DNA of 7,334 bases from Deltaproteobacteria bacterium (GCA_019312985.1 JAFDCC010000271.1:1-7334), one strand, 5' to 3'; positions 1-6,804 are shown, counted from the stretch's first letter. Program-made: numbers and translations. Notes: generated from the letters alone by a model not told the origin.

Positions 1-1506
1 AAGGGCGCCGACGACTACCTCTCAAAACCTGTCCAGTTCGATGAAATCCTCCTTACCGTCCGCAAGGTCCTGGAAAGGAGGCGGCTGCTGGCCGAAAACC
101 TCAAGTACCAGCAGGACCTCGAGAATGCCCACTTCCGTATCCAGCTTTTACACCAGCTCTCCCTGAAGATGAATTCGGTCTACCTCAGTACCATTGAGCT
201 CGATGAAATCCTGCATGCCATCCTGGTCGGCATAACCGCCGAGGAGGGGCTCCGCTTCAACCGCGCCTTCCTGGCCATATTTGACGAGGCCGGCGAAATG
301 CTCCAGGGCAAGCTGGCCATCGGTTCGGAATGCCGCGAGGAGGCGGGCCGGATCTGGGCGGAGCTGCGGGAAAAGAAAATGAATTTTCTCGAGATAATCC
401 AGAACATCCGGGAAAGTTGCCTTGACGGCGACACAAAGGTGACGACGCTGATCAAAGGCCTCCAGGTGCCTGTTGCCGATACGGAACATATCCTGATCCG
501 GGCCGCCCTGGAAAAACGCTCCATCCTCGTTGAGAACGGCAGGGCGGATGTCCCTGTCTCAAAAAAACTCCTCGACCTCCTGGATGAGGACACCTTTGTC
601 GTTGTCCCTCTTTTTTCGCCGAGCAAATCGCTGGGGGTCATCATTGCCGACCACTTTGTCACCCGCTGGCAGATAAAGCAGGACGATGTCAGGTCCCTGG
701 AGATATTCGCCAACCAGGCCAGCCTCGCCATAGAGCACAGCCGCCTCTACATGGAGATGGAGGAGAAGATCGACGACCTGGAGAATGTGACGCAGGAGCT
801 GGAAAAGAATAAGGATTTCCTGGTGGAAGCGGCGAGCTATTCCGCCCTGGGACAGATGTCGGCCCAGCTGGTGCATGTCCTGCGAAACCCGATAACCTCC
901 ATCGGGGGTGCGGCCCGGGTTCTTACCAAGAAAATCACCGACGAGAAATCCCTTGAATTTGTCAACATGATCGTCCATGAGACCGGGCGGCTGGAAAACA
1001 CCCTGAAGGACCTTTTTGACTTTGTGCGGCAGATGCGGGTGGAGAAGAAGTCCGAGCCCCTCTACCCGATTATCAGAAAGACGCTGCTGCTGCTTAAACC
1101 CTCCCTGGCAAGGCATTCGATCCAGGTTGACCTCGACCTTCCAGAACCGGACCTGATCATGGAACTGGATGAGCAGCTCATCCGCAAAATGATGGTGCAC
1201 CTATTACGCAATGCCATCGATGCCATGCCCGAGGGCGGGACGCTGACAGTTGCCGTGCAACGCAGCAAAGGATCGGTTGTCATCTCTTTTGCCGACACCG
1301 GCATCGGTATTGCCGAAGCCATCCAGCAGCGGGCAACTGATCCTTTTTTTACCACCAAGACCTATGGCACCGGCCTCGGCCTGACCCTGGTGGAAAAAAT
1401 CGTGGCAATCCATAACGGCAGCTTTATCCTGGACCGGAAAGCCGACGGCGGCATGGAGGCCCGCATCATCCTGCCGGAAAAACTGGTATGCTCCTTCGGC
1501 ATCTGA
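1..1506 (+). CDS. REC-GAF-histidine kinase, 5' end outside window
   Basis: Sensor histidine kinase of a two-component system; 501 residues are visible and the frame is open to base 1, so the start is upstream. The ATG at 169 is internal. Visible residues 1-36 are the end of a receiver domain (GADDYLSKP, with the conserved Lys-Pro at bases 25-30). A charged helical linker follows, then a GAF sensory domain (about 60-245), a short coiled coil (about 247-280), HisKA with the phospho-acceptor His292 (bases 874-876, motif HVLRNP), and a C-terminal HATPase (about 385-493) with N box (HLLRNAIDAM), G1 (DTGIG) and GTGLGL. All ATP-binding motifs look intact. The residue after the catalytic His is Val, where Glu or Asp is usual. 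No membrane segment is visible, so it is probably cytosolic. The receiver may take phosphate from another kinase or self-regulate. The ligand is unknown; the partner gene may lie upstream. Confidence 0.93.
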   Translation, partial: KGADDYLSKPVQFDEILLTVRKVLERRRLLAENLKYQQDLENAHFRIQLLHQLSLKMNSVYLSTIELDEILHAILVGITAEEGLRFNRAFLAIFDEAGEMLQGKLAIGSECREEAGRIWAELREKKMNFLEIIQNIRESCLDGDTKVTTLIKGLQVPVADTEHILIRAALEKRSILVENGRADVPVSKKLLDLLDEDTFVVVPLFSPSKSLGVIIADHFVTRWQIKQDDVRSLEIFANQASLAIEHSRLYMEMEEKIDDLENVTQELEKNKDFLVEAASYSALGQMSAQLVHVLRNPITSIGGAARVLTKKITDEKSLEFVNMIVHETGRLENTLKDLFDFVRQMRVEKKSEPLYPIIRKTLLLLKPSLARHSIQVDLDLPEPDLIMELDEQLIRKMMVHLLRNAIDAMPEGGTLTVAVQRSKGSVVISFADTGIGIAEAIQQRATDPFFTTKTYGTGLGLTLVEKIVAIHNGSFILDRKADGGMEARIILPEKLVCSFGI

Positions 1507-1558
1507 GTTGCTCCTGAAACAGGCGAAGCGGCCAGGACGGGAATAGCGGAAGGAGCCC

Positions 1559-1587
1559 TTGATTATCTTTGCGAGGCGCTGTATCTT
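1559..1587 (+). promoter_or_regulatory. possible sigma70-type promoter before the thioredoxin-like gene
   Basis: TTGATT (1559-1564) and TATCTT (1582-1587) are separated by 17 bp, a favourable spacing, and each matches the consensus at 4 of 6 positions. It lies 70 bp before the GTG at 1657, after the kinase gene has ended, so it could drive the lipoprotein gene and uppP. In GC-rich DNA such matches occur by chance, and read-through from the kinase gene is equally possible. Confidence 0.25.
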
Positions 1588-1656
1588 GGAGACGGGAAAA
1601 AGCGAAAAAGGTATCTTCCCTGGCACCCCCTTATAAAAAACCTCCTGGAGAGACAC

Positions 1657-2187
1657 GTGAAGCACAGATATGTTATTCTCATTTTTGCCTTGTTTTTCAT
1701 GCTGGCTGGCTGCAAACAGCCGGGGCCCGATTCAGGCAGCAGTCCATCGGTCGCGACCGGCGAACGCATGCAGATACCAGCCTTCAGGCTTCCCTCCCTG
1801 ACAGACAATACCATGGTCGACACCGCCGAACTGAAAGGCCGGGTGCTCCTGTTAACCTTTTTTGCAACCTGGTGCCCCCCCTGCATCCAGGAAATCCCGA
1901 CCCTGAACGACCTGCAGCAGACTTTTCAGAAAAAAGGGTTCACGGTCCTGGGGCTTTCCGTTGACGAGGGCGGGACGGACCTTTTGCTGAAGCTTATTGA
2001 AAAATATGAAATCGCCTACCCGGTAGTTCTCGCCGACCCTGATTTAGCCAGGGCATTTGGCGGCATAAGCGGTATTCCCGTGACATTTCTAACCAACCGC
2101 CAGGGCGAGATCGTCAAAAAGTATCTCGGCTATGTCGGGCACGATGTTCTGGAAGGGGATATCAAAAAAATGCTGGCTGAAGGCTGA
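1657..2187 (+). CDS. TlpA/ResA-like thioredoxin-fold lipoprotein
   Basis: Periplasmic thiol-disulfide oxidoreductase of the TlpA/ResA group (redoxin/AhpC-TSA-like), 176 residues. A hydrophobic signal (residues 5-18) ends in the lipobox LAGC, so Cys19 would be lipidated and anchor the protein facing the periplasm. A Ser/Pro/Gly-rich linker leads to a thioredoxin fold with the active site WCPPC (Cys73, Cys76) and the conserved cis-Pro141 (GIPVTF). Start is GTG, chosen because GGAG (1647-1650) sits 6 bp upstream and the signal peptide begins there; the same frame stays open back to the kinase stop, but without an ATG. ResA-type proteins reduce apocytochrome c CXXCH cysteines. A CcsA-like gene 1.7 kb downstream makes that role attractive here, but it is inferred; a general periplasmic reductase is the alternative. 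Confidence 0.9.
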   Translation: MKHRYVILIFALFFMLAGCKQPGPDSGSSPSVATGERMQIPAFRLPSLTDNTMVDTAELKGRVLLLTFFATWCPPCIQEIPTLNDLQQTFQKKGFTVLGLSVDEGGTDLLLKLIEKYEIAYPVVLADPDLARAFGGISGIPVTFLTNRQGEIVKKYLGYVGHDVLEGDIKKMLAEG

Positions 2188-2208
2188 ACCACCCCCTCAG
2201 CACTTCCG

Positions 2209-3021
2209 ATGAATTTACTTTCTGCCATTGCCCTGGGGGTTCTGCAGGGTATCACCGAATTTCTGCCCATATCGAGTTCCGGGCACCTTGCCCTTGCCGA
2301 ATCCTTTTTCCGCATTGACCAGGGGGGGCTCGCCTTTGACGTCGCCCTGCACATGGGGACCCTCCTGGCCGTTGCCATCTATTTTCGCCGCGACTTTCTC
2401 CTGATGTTTACCGGCCTGGTACGGCCCGGCGCGCTTGGTGCAGAGGCGCCGCAGCAGCGGCTGCTCCTCCTCGCCATATGCCTTGGTACGTTCCCGGCAG
2501 TTATAGCAGGCCTTTTTTTGAAGGATGCGGTTGAGAATATCTTCCGGGCGCCGGTCTTTATTGCCTGCTTCCTGGCCGGCGTCGGCCTGCTCCTGCTCCT
2601 TGCCGACCGGCTGGGCCGCCACCACCGGTCCCTGAAGACCATCGGGCTTGCCGATGCAGTGCTTATCGGCCTGGCCCAGGCCCTGGCACTGATGCCGGGA
2701 GTGTCCCGCAGCGGCATAACGATGACAGCCGGGCTCATGCTGGGGTTCAACCGGATGTCGGCGGCCCGCTTTTCATTTCTGCTCTCAGCCCCTGTTATCC
2801 TGGGGGCCGGCGTTTTTAACCTGCCTGAAATGATCCGCCACGGCTCGGAACCGGGCCAGCTTGGTTTTTACCTGGCCGGCTTTACAGCCGCAGCTGTTTC
2901 AGGCTACCTTGTCATTGCCTTCCTGCTGCGCTTTGTCCAGTCGCACTCATTCGCGGTCTTTGCCTACTACCGTTTCGTGCTGGCCGGTCTTGTCCTGCTG
3001 CAGATCTGGATGGGGCTCTGA
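2209..3021 (+). CDS. uppP: undecaprenyl-diphosphate phosphatase (BacA/UppP)
   Basis: Integral inner-membrane enzyme that removes a phosphate from undecaprenyl diphosphate, regenerating the lipid carrier for peptidoglycan and other envelope glycans; overexpression of the family gives bacitracin resistance. The 270 residues match the usual length. The first signature, QGITEFLPISSSGH (13-26), has the (E/Q)xxxE pattern (Gln13, Glu17) and catalytic His26. The second, PGVSRSG (163-169), carries the conserved Arg167. Several hydrophobic segments (about 88-104, 115-132, 190-203, 218-240, 250-268) fit the multi-pass topology. The start is fixed by the in-frame stop of the preceding gene at 2185 and by the family's usual N-terminus. 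No Shine-Dalgarno sequence is visible in the 21-bp gap, so translation may be coupled to the upstream gene. Confidence 0.96.
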   Translation: MNLLSAIALGVLQGITEFLPISSSGHLALAESFFRIDQGGLAFDVALHMGTLLAVAIYFRRDFLLMFTGLVRPGALGAEAPQQRLLLLAICLGTFPAVIAGLFLKDAVENIFRAPVFIACFLAGVGLLLLLADRLGRHHRSLKTIGLADAVLIGLAQALALMPGVSRSGITMTAGLMLGFNRMSAARFSFLLSAPVILGAGVFNLPEMIRHGSEPGQLGFYLAGFTAAAVSGYLVIAFLLRFVQSHSFAVFAYYRFVLAGLVLLQIWMGL

Positions 3022-3046
3022 GAACCTCTTCCACGGCTGGGGAATT

Positions 3047-3193
3047 ATGAAAATTCAGAAAGATGCAGGAGGGAATTCGGGCTGCGGCCGATTTTATGGT
3101 TTGCACATGGGATTTTACTGCCTATCTTTTAGTGGGGAGAATACCGGCAGCTTTCCGGCTGCCGCAATCAAAGCGGGGGGAGCGTCTGAATAA
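3047..3193 (+). CDS. doubtful 48-codon ORF upstream of siroheme gene
   Basis: ATG at 3047 opens 48 codons that end with TAA at 3191-3193, overlapping the next gene's ATG by one base (TAATG). GGGG at 3039-3042 could be a weak, rather close ribosome site. The product is Gly/Ser/Cys-rich with no recognisable domain, signal or membrane segment. The TAATG junction would suit translational coupling, but the ORF could be chance in a GC-rich leader. I do not recognise it. Confidence 0.15.
   Translation: MKIQKDAGGNSGCGRFYGLHMGFYCLSFSGENTGSFPAAAIKAGGASE
3101..3128 (+). promoter_or_regulatory. weak candidate promoter for tetrapyrrole cluster
   Basis: TTGCAC (3101-3106) and TATCTT (3123-3128) are 16 bp apart in the 171-bp gap before the siroheme gene. 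The -35 match is poor (TTG only) and the -10 matches at 4 of 6 positions. It is listed because the gap is the only sizeable non-coding stretch ahead of the cluster, and a start near 3135 would put the 3145-3164 hairpin in the 5' leader. Confidence 0.18.
3145..3164 (+). promoter_or_regulatory. leader hairpin before siroheme synthase gene
   Basis: CGGCAGC (3145-3151) pairs perfectly with GCTGCCG (3158-3164) around a 6-nt loop, giving a 7-bp GC-rich stem. It ends 10 bp before the ribosome site GGGGGGAG (3175-3182). No T-run follows, so it is not an intrinsic terminator. It could protect the message or influence translation of the next gene; it does not match a riboswitch class I know. Confidence 0.4.
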
Positions 3194-3867
3194 TGTCCTT
3201 TTACCCGGTATGCATCGACCTGGAAGAAAAAGAGTGTGTCGTGGTCGGCGGCGGCAGGGTGGCGCAGCGCAAGGTGCGCGGCCTGCTTTCCTGTGGAGCG
3301 CGGGTTACGGTCATCAGTCCCGGGCTGACAGATGAGCTCTCGGTCCGCGAAACAAAGGGCGAGATCACCTGGAAAAAAAGGGAATACCGGAGCGGCGACC
3401 TGAAAGGTGCCTTTCTGGTAATTGCGGCGACGGATGACAAAGAGACCCAGAAGCAGGTGCACCGGGAGGCAACGGAGCGCAACCTCCTGCTCAACGTCGC
3501 CGATGTGCCGCGCCGCTGCAATTTCATCCTGCCGGCCACGGCCAGGCAGGGAGACCTGGTCATATCCGTGTCAACAGCCGGCAAAAGCCCCGCCCTTGCG
3601 AGAAAACTTCGCATGGAACTTGAAAAAAGATATGGAGTGGAATATAGAGCAGTTGTCGACATTCTCGGCGCCATCCGCCCGGTAATTCTCGCCGCCGGCC
3701 TGGATCAGCGGGACAATGAGCAGGTTTTCAACGGACTCCTGCATGACGACCTTCCCGGCTGGATCAGGGCCGGGGAGTGGCAGCGCCTGGAGGGCCATTT
3801 TGCCGACGTTCTTGCCGGCAGGGTGGAGGGTGACTGGCTTCGGGCGATCCGGCCCTTTTACTTATGA
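3193..3867 (+). CDS. precorrin-2 dehydrogenase / sirohydrochlorin ferrochelatase
   Basis: Met8p-type bifunctional enzyme equivalent to the N-terminal half of CysG. It oxidises precorrin-2 to sirohydrochlorin with NAD+ and inserts iron to give siroheme, cofactor of sulfite and nitrite reductases. In 224 residues it shows the Rossmann motif VVVGGGRVAQRK (16-27), NVAD (101-104, the Asp in the position of the family's catalytic aspartate), CNFILPA (109-115), and the signature STAGKSPALARKLR (127-140). A helical C-terminal region follows. There is no SUMT methyltransferase domain, so precorrin-2 must be made by an enzyme encoded elsewhere. The ATG has a strong ribosome site (GGGGGGAG, 3175-3182, 10 bp away). 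It heads a cluster with the CcsA-like gene 34 bp downstream and hemA. Confidence 0.94.
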   Translation: MSFYPVCIDLEEKECVVVGGGRVAQRKVRGLLSCGARVTVISPGLTDELSVRETKGEITWKKREYRSGDLKGAFLVIAATDDKETQKQVHREATERNLLLNVADVPRRCNFILPATARQGDLVISVSTAGKSPALARKLRMELEKRYGVEYRAVVDILGAIRPVILAAGLDQRDNEQVFNGLLHDDLPGWIRAGEWQRLEGHFADVLAGRVEGDWLRAIRPFYL

Positions 3868-3901
3868 AGCGTTTAAACACTGACCACAGGAGTATCGTGA
3901 C

Positions 3902-4720
3902 ATGGGCTACCCTTTGTTTCAAATAACCCTGTTTGCCTATATCATCTCGACCGCGGCCTACATGGTATACTTCTGGTCCCAGCGCAACGAGATGAGGAAG
4001 GCGGCCCGCGCCATTCTCCTCGGCAGCGGTCTGCTGCACACGGTTTATATTATCGTCCGATACGTGGAGGCGGGCCACACCCCCCTTACCAACCACCATG
4101 AGACGGTTTCCTTCTTTGCCTGGTCGCTAACATGGGGCTACCTTTCATTTCACTGGCGGTACAATGTCAGAAACTTCGGTTCCTTTGTCAGCCCGCTCAT
4201 TTCAATTCTCATGATCATCGCAACCTTTTCATCGCGGGAGATCATGCCTCTGCCGCCAGCCCTCAAAAGCGCCTGGCTGCCGGTTCATGCCAGCATTGCC
4301 ATCATGGCCAACGGTTTTCTCGCCCTTGCCTTCTGCGGCGGCGTCATGTACCTGCTGCAGGAACGGGGCCTCAAGAAGAAGCGTTTCGGCGTCTTCTACA
4401 CCCGCCTCCCGTCGCTGGATGCGCTCGACAACCTCAATAACCACTGCCTTGCCGTGGGTTTTCCCCTCCTGACCCTCGGCATCATAACTGGGTCGGTCTG
4501 GGCCAAGCAGGCCTGGGGCTCCTACTGGCAGTGGGACCCCAAGGAAACCTGGTCCCTGATCACCTGGTTTCTCTACGCCGCCCTGCTCCACCAGCGTTTC
4601 ACCGTGGGGTGGCGGGGCCGCCGAGCCGCCATCATGACCATCATCGGTTTTTCCGCCGCCATGTTCACCCTCTGGGGTGTGACATTTATCCTGGGGGGTA
4701 TCCATTCCTATGTCGGCTGA
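3902..4720 (+). CDS. ccsA: CcsA/HemX-family cytochrome c assembly membrane protein
   Basis: Multi-pass inner-membrane protein of the CcsA/CcmC/HemX (CytC_asm) family, which moves or presents heme for cytochrome c maturation. 272 residues with about eight hydrophobic segments. The diagnostic tryptophan-rich WWD region is at 200-222 (core WGSYWQWDPKETW). Histidines that could ligate heme flank it: His46, His129, His230 and His268. AGGAG (3888-3892) lies 9 bp before the ATG. The gene overlaps hemA by 11 bp, so the two are likely translationally coupled. In Bacillus subtilis the related HemX is encoded beside hemA and lowers GluTR levels, so a regulatory role is an alternative to, or addition to, cytochrome c assembly. 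The complete WWD motif favours heme handling. A CcsB/ResB partner is not in the window. Confidence 0.92.
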   Translation: MGYPLFQITLFAYIISTAAYMVYFWSQRNEMRKAARAILLGSGLLHTVYIIVRYVEAGHTPLTNHHETVSFFAWSLTWGYLSFHWRYNVRNFGSFVSPLISILMIIATFSSREIMPLPPALKSAWLPVHASIAIMANGFLALAFCGGVMYLLQERGLKKKRFGVFYTRLPSLDALDNLNNHCLAVGFPLLTLGIITGSVWAKQAWGSYWQWDPKETWSLITWFLYAALLHQRFTVGWRGRRAAIMTIIGFSAAMFTLWGVTFILGGIHSYVG

Positions 4721-5990
4721 CAAGATCGTCATACTCGGGGTGAACCACAAGACCGCCCCGGTTGAGATCCGCGAGCGGCTCTCCTTTTCAAACGACCCCG
4801 GCACGCCGTATCGCGAGCTCGCTGTGATCCCGGGCTGTGAGGAGTTCAGCTTTCTTTCTACCTGCAACCGGGTCGAGGTTCTCTTTGTCTCCTCCACCCC
4901 GGAGGAAACAGAGAAAAAGGTCCGCGATTTTCTCTTCAACAAAAGCATGAGCTATGAAGAGGCTGGGAAGTACGTCTACCTGCACCAGGGCGAAGATGCC
5001 ATCCAGCACCTCTTCCGGGTCGGCGCCAGCCTCGATTCCATGATTGTCGGCGAGCCGCAGATCCTCGGGCAGCTGAAGCAGGCCTACAGGGACGCCAAGG
5101 AGCAGAACTGCACCGGCATGATTCTCAACCGCCTCATGCACAAGGCCTTTTCCGTTGCCAAGCGGATCCGGACCGAGACCGATATCGGCTCCAGTGCCGT
5201 TTCCATCAGCTACGCCGCCGTGGAGCTGGCAAAAAAGATTTTCGGCAGCCTGAAGAACAAGAAGGCGATGCTGGTCGGGGCGGGCGAAATGGCGGAGCTT
5301 GCGGCCCAGCACCTTATGAACCAGGGGGTGGCCGAGGTCATTGTCGCCAACCGCACCTTTGAGCGGGCGGTGAACCTGGCCCGCTGCTTCAACGGTAAGG
5401 CGGTCTCCCTGGAGGAGCTCCTGTCGCAGCTGGAGTATGTCGACATCCTCATCAGCTCCACCGGCTCTCCCGACATCATCCTGCACAGCCGTGATGTCAA
5501 GGGCATCATGCGGCAGCGCCGCAACCGCCCCCTCTTCCTCATTGACATTGCCGTGCCCCGTGACCTTGATCCCGGGCTGAACGACCTGGACAACGTCTAT
5601 CTCTACGGCATCGACGACCTGCAGCACGTCGTCGAAATCAATAAGGCCGAGCGCGACAAGGAGGCGGTCCAGGCCGAGAGGATCGTCACCGAGGAGACCC
5701 TCAAGTTCATGCTCTGGCTCGGGGCCATGGAGGTTACCCCGACCATTGTCGCCATCCGTGAGAAGGCGGACGCCATCCGCCGGGCGGAACTGGAGAAGAC
5801 CATGGCCGGCCTCGGTAACCTGTCTGACAAGGAAAAAAAGTCCATCGACAAAATGTCCGCGGCCATGATGAACAAGATCCTCCACCACCCCATCGTTTAC
5901 CTGAAGCAGGACGACTCCCACAAGGACAAGAAAGTGAAGCTCGCCATGATCAGGAAGTTTTTCAACCTTGACAGCGAGAACTCCGACTGA
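4710..5990 (+). CDS. hemA: glutamyl-tRNA reductase
   Basis: Catalyses NADPH-dependent reduction of glutamyl-tRNA(Glu) to glutamate-1-semialdehyde, the first committed step of C5 tetrapyrrole synthesis, in the cytosol. The 426 residues are family length. Visible motifs: GVNHKTAPVEIRE (10-22), catalytic Cys52 in LSTCNRVE, GEPQILGQ (114-121), nucleotide-binding GAGEMA (190-195), ANRT (213-216), DIAVPRD (279-285), and a long charged helical dimerisation domain (about 325-420). The ATG lies inside the preceding gene (11-bp overlap); GGGGGG (4693-4698) 11 bp upstream may help recruit ribosomes. GSA aminomutase (hemL) and other heme genes are not in the window. The product feeds both the heme used by the CcsA-like neighbour and the siroheme made by the upstream enzyme. 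Confidence 0.97.
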   Translation: MSADKIVILGVNHKTAPVEIRERLSFSNDPGTPYRELAVIPGCEEFSFLSTCNRVEVLFVSSTPEETEKKVRDFLFNKSMSYEEAGKYVYLHQGEDAIQHLFRVGASLDSMIVGEPQILGQLKQAYRDAKEQNCTGMILNRLMHKAFSVAKRIRTETDIGSSAVSISYAAVELAKKIFGSLKNKKAMLVGAGEMAELAAQHLMNQGVAEVIVANRTFERAVNLARCFNGKAVSLEELLSQLEYVDILISSTGSPDIILHSRDVKGIMRQRRNRPLFLIDIAVPRDLDPGLNDLDNVYLYGIDDLQHVVEINKAERDKEAVQAERIVTEETLKFMLWLGAMEVTPTIVAIREKADAIRRAELEKTMAGLGNLSDKEKKSIDKMSAAMMNKILHHPIVYLKQDDSHKDKKVKLAMIRKFFNLDSENSD

Positions 5991-6011
5991 ATTTCCTTGC
6001 ACCCTACCCCA

Positions 6012-6515
6012 ATGGACAGCCAGGAAAGGGAAGCACTGCTTGCCGAGGAGGCCTTCATCATCCTCCACTCGGGCGAGATCCCCGAGATCGCCTTTCACTC
6101 CAGCCTTTACTACCTGGCAGAAGACCCCGACGGCCCAAAGCTGACCCTTGCCGCCGAAGAAATCGTCCCCCTGCAACAGGCTGCCAGCAGCCGCTACCGC
6201 GAAATAATCCTGCGGGACCTGACGCCGGAAAACCGTTCCAAAGGAATGTACCGTGGGATGGCGCGCTGTGCGGCCAACTGGCACCGGTGGCTTGCCTTCT
6301 GCGCCCGGCAGAACCTTGATCCCATGGGTATCAGGGATGAAACGGCGGCAGCGCTGCAGAATATTCTTGCGGTGGAGATGGCGGAAGCGGCAGGCGGTGG
6401 AGGTTCAGCATGTCTGAACTGTCCGGCCGCTGCAGTTGAGAACCTGGCAAAATCCCTCGGCCTTGCCCCGGCCGACCTGCCAAAAGGGTGGCGACAGTTG
6501 TGTCCGGAAGAGTAA
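6012..6515 (+). CDS. Cys-containing protein of unknown family behind hemA
   Basis: A 167-residue protein I do not recognise; composition and codon use resemble the neighbouring genes, supporting a real gene. ATG at 6012 is chosen; TTG at 5997 in the same frame would add five residues. Neither has a Shine-Dalgarno sequence, and the gene starts 6-21 bp after the hemA stop, so coupled translation is likely. The N-terminal half is acidic and helical. A basic/aromatic stretch (about 61-96) contains RDLTPENR and MYRGMARCAANWHRW. Five cysteines occur: Cys86, Cys97, a CLNC pair (Cys134, Cys137) and Cys164 near the C-terminus, which could bind a metal or an Fe-S cluster. No signal peptide or membrane segment. 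The gene position suggests a link to tetrapyrrole or redox metabolism, without further proof. Its TAA lies in an AGAGTAA heptamer of the following repeat. Confidence 0.82.
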   Translation: MDSQEREALLAEEAFIILHSGEIPEIAFHSSLYYLAEDPDGPKLTLAAEEIVPLQQAASSRYREIILRDLTPENRSKGMYRGMARCAANWHRWLAFCARQNLDPMGIRDETAAALQNILAVEMAEAAGGGGSACLNCPAAAVENLAKSLGLAPADLPKGWRQLCPEE

Positions 6516-6599
6516 AAAGATCAGGACTGAGGACTGAGAGGGAAAAGTAAGGAGTGAAGAGTGAGGAGTGAGGAGTGAAAAGATGAAGACTGAGAAGGG
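6509..6599 (+). repeat. heptanucleotide tandem array, RGAGTGA type
   Basis: Thirteen consecutive 7-nt units in one register. The first, AGAGTAA (6509-6515), contains the stop codon of the upstream gene. GGAGTGA or AGAGTGA occupies 6551-6578. A sub-block with units AAAGATC, AGGACTG and AGAGGGA (6516-6543, AGGACTG twice) recurs in diverged form at 6579-6599. The last eight units (6544-6599) are inverted in the array at 7163-7218. Such STRR-like heptamer arrays are known in cyanobacteria, and I recall similar ones in Geobacter relatives. No coding function. Confidence 0.85.
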
Positions 6600-6601
6600 A
6601 G

Positions 6602-6682
6602 AAGTGCCTGAAGTTGGAAGTGGGAATTTATTATAATTGGAAGTTGGAAGTGCCTAAAGTGCCTGAAGTTCAAAGTTGGAAG
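6602..6682 (+). repeat. short direct repeats, TGCCTRAAGT / TTGGAAG type
   Basis: AAGTGCCTGAAGTT occurs exactly at 6602-6615 and 6657-6670. TTGGAAG occurs at 6614, 6637, 6644 and 6676, the middle two in tandem at 7-nt spacing. The units mix at roughly 7-nt periodicity with interruptions, including an AT-rich patch at 6626-6636. This is a second repeat family directly abutting the RGAGTGA array, on the same purine-rich strand. Confidence 0.75.
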
Positions 6683-6723
6683 GTGAAACTGCTTGATGCT
6701 GTAACTCTTGTCGAACGGGCGCC

Positions 6724-6804
6724 CTTAATTTTGCCATATTAAGGAAAAAATTATTAAGGGGCTTAACGTGGTACGACTCGAATTGAATGGCTTTCAAAAT
6801 TAAG
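6724..6804. repeat. 81-bp element with inverted-repeat ends
   Basis: CTTAATTTTG (6724-6733) is the exact reverse complement of CAAAATTAAG (6795-6804). The next four bases inward, CCAT (6734-6737) and ATGG (6787-6790), also pair after a CTTT bulge on the right. A smaller internal hairpin, CCTTAAT (6723-6729) with ATTAAGG (6738-6744), competes with it. The interior is AT-rich and non-coding. Target duplications are not evident, so mobility as a miniature element is only a possibility. Confidence 0.55.

Noticed and set aside
559..1200. 213-codon minus-strand open frame inside the kinase gene
   Set aside because: Antisense to the GAF and HisKA domains, which are well supported; His/Leu/Gln-rich product typical of antisense translation.
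1490..1556. inverted repeat GCTCCTTC / GAAGGAGC as a terminator for the kinase gene
   Set aside because: The two 8-bp arms are about 50 nt apart, the left arm is inside the coding sequence and no T-run follows.
3022..3192. cobalamin, c-di-GMP or other known riboswitch
   Set aside because: I looked for conserved core motifs such as the B12 box and GEMM features and found none; only a simple hairpin is present.
4788..6284. 498-codon minus-strand open frame
   Set aside because: It lies antisense to hemA and the following gene, which have clear family motifs or coding character on the plus strand; the minus-strand product shows no recognisable domain. GC-rich codon bias creates long antisense frames.
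6723..6751. hairpin CCTTAAT / ATTAAGG as an intrinsic terminator
   Set aside because: On the plus strand the stem is AT-rich and followed by A residues rather than T; on the minus strand the T-run precedes the stem.
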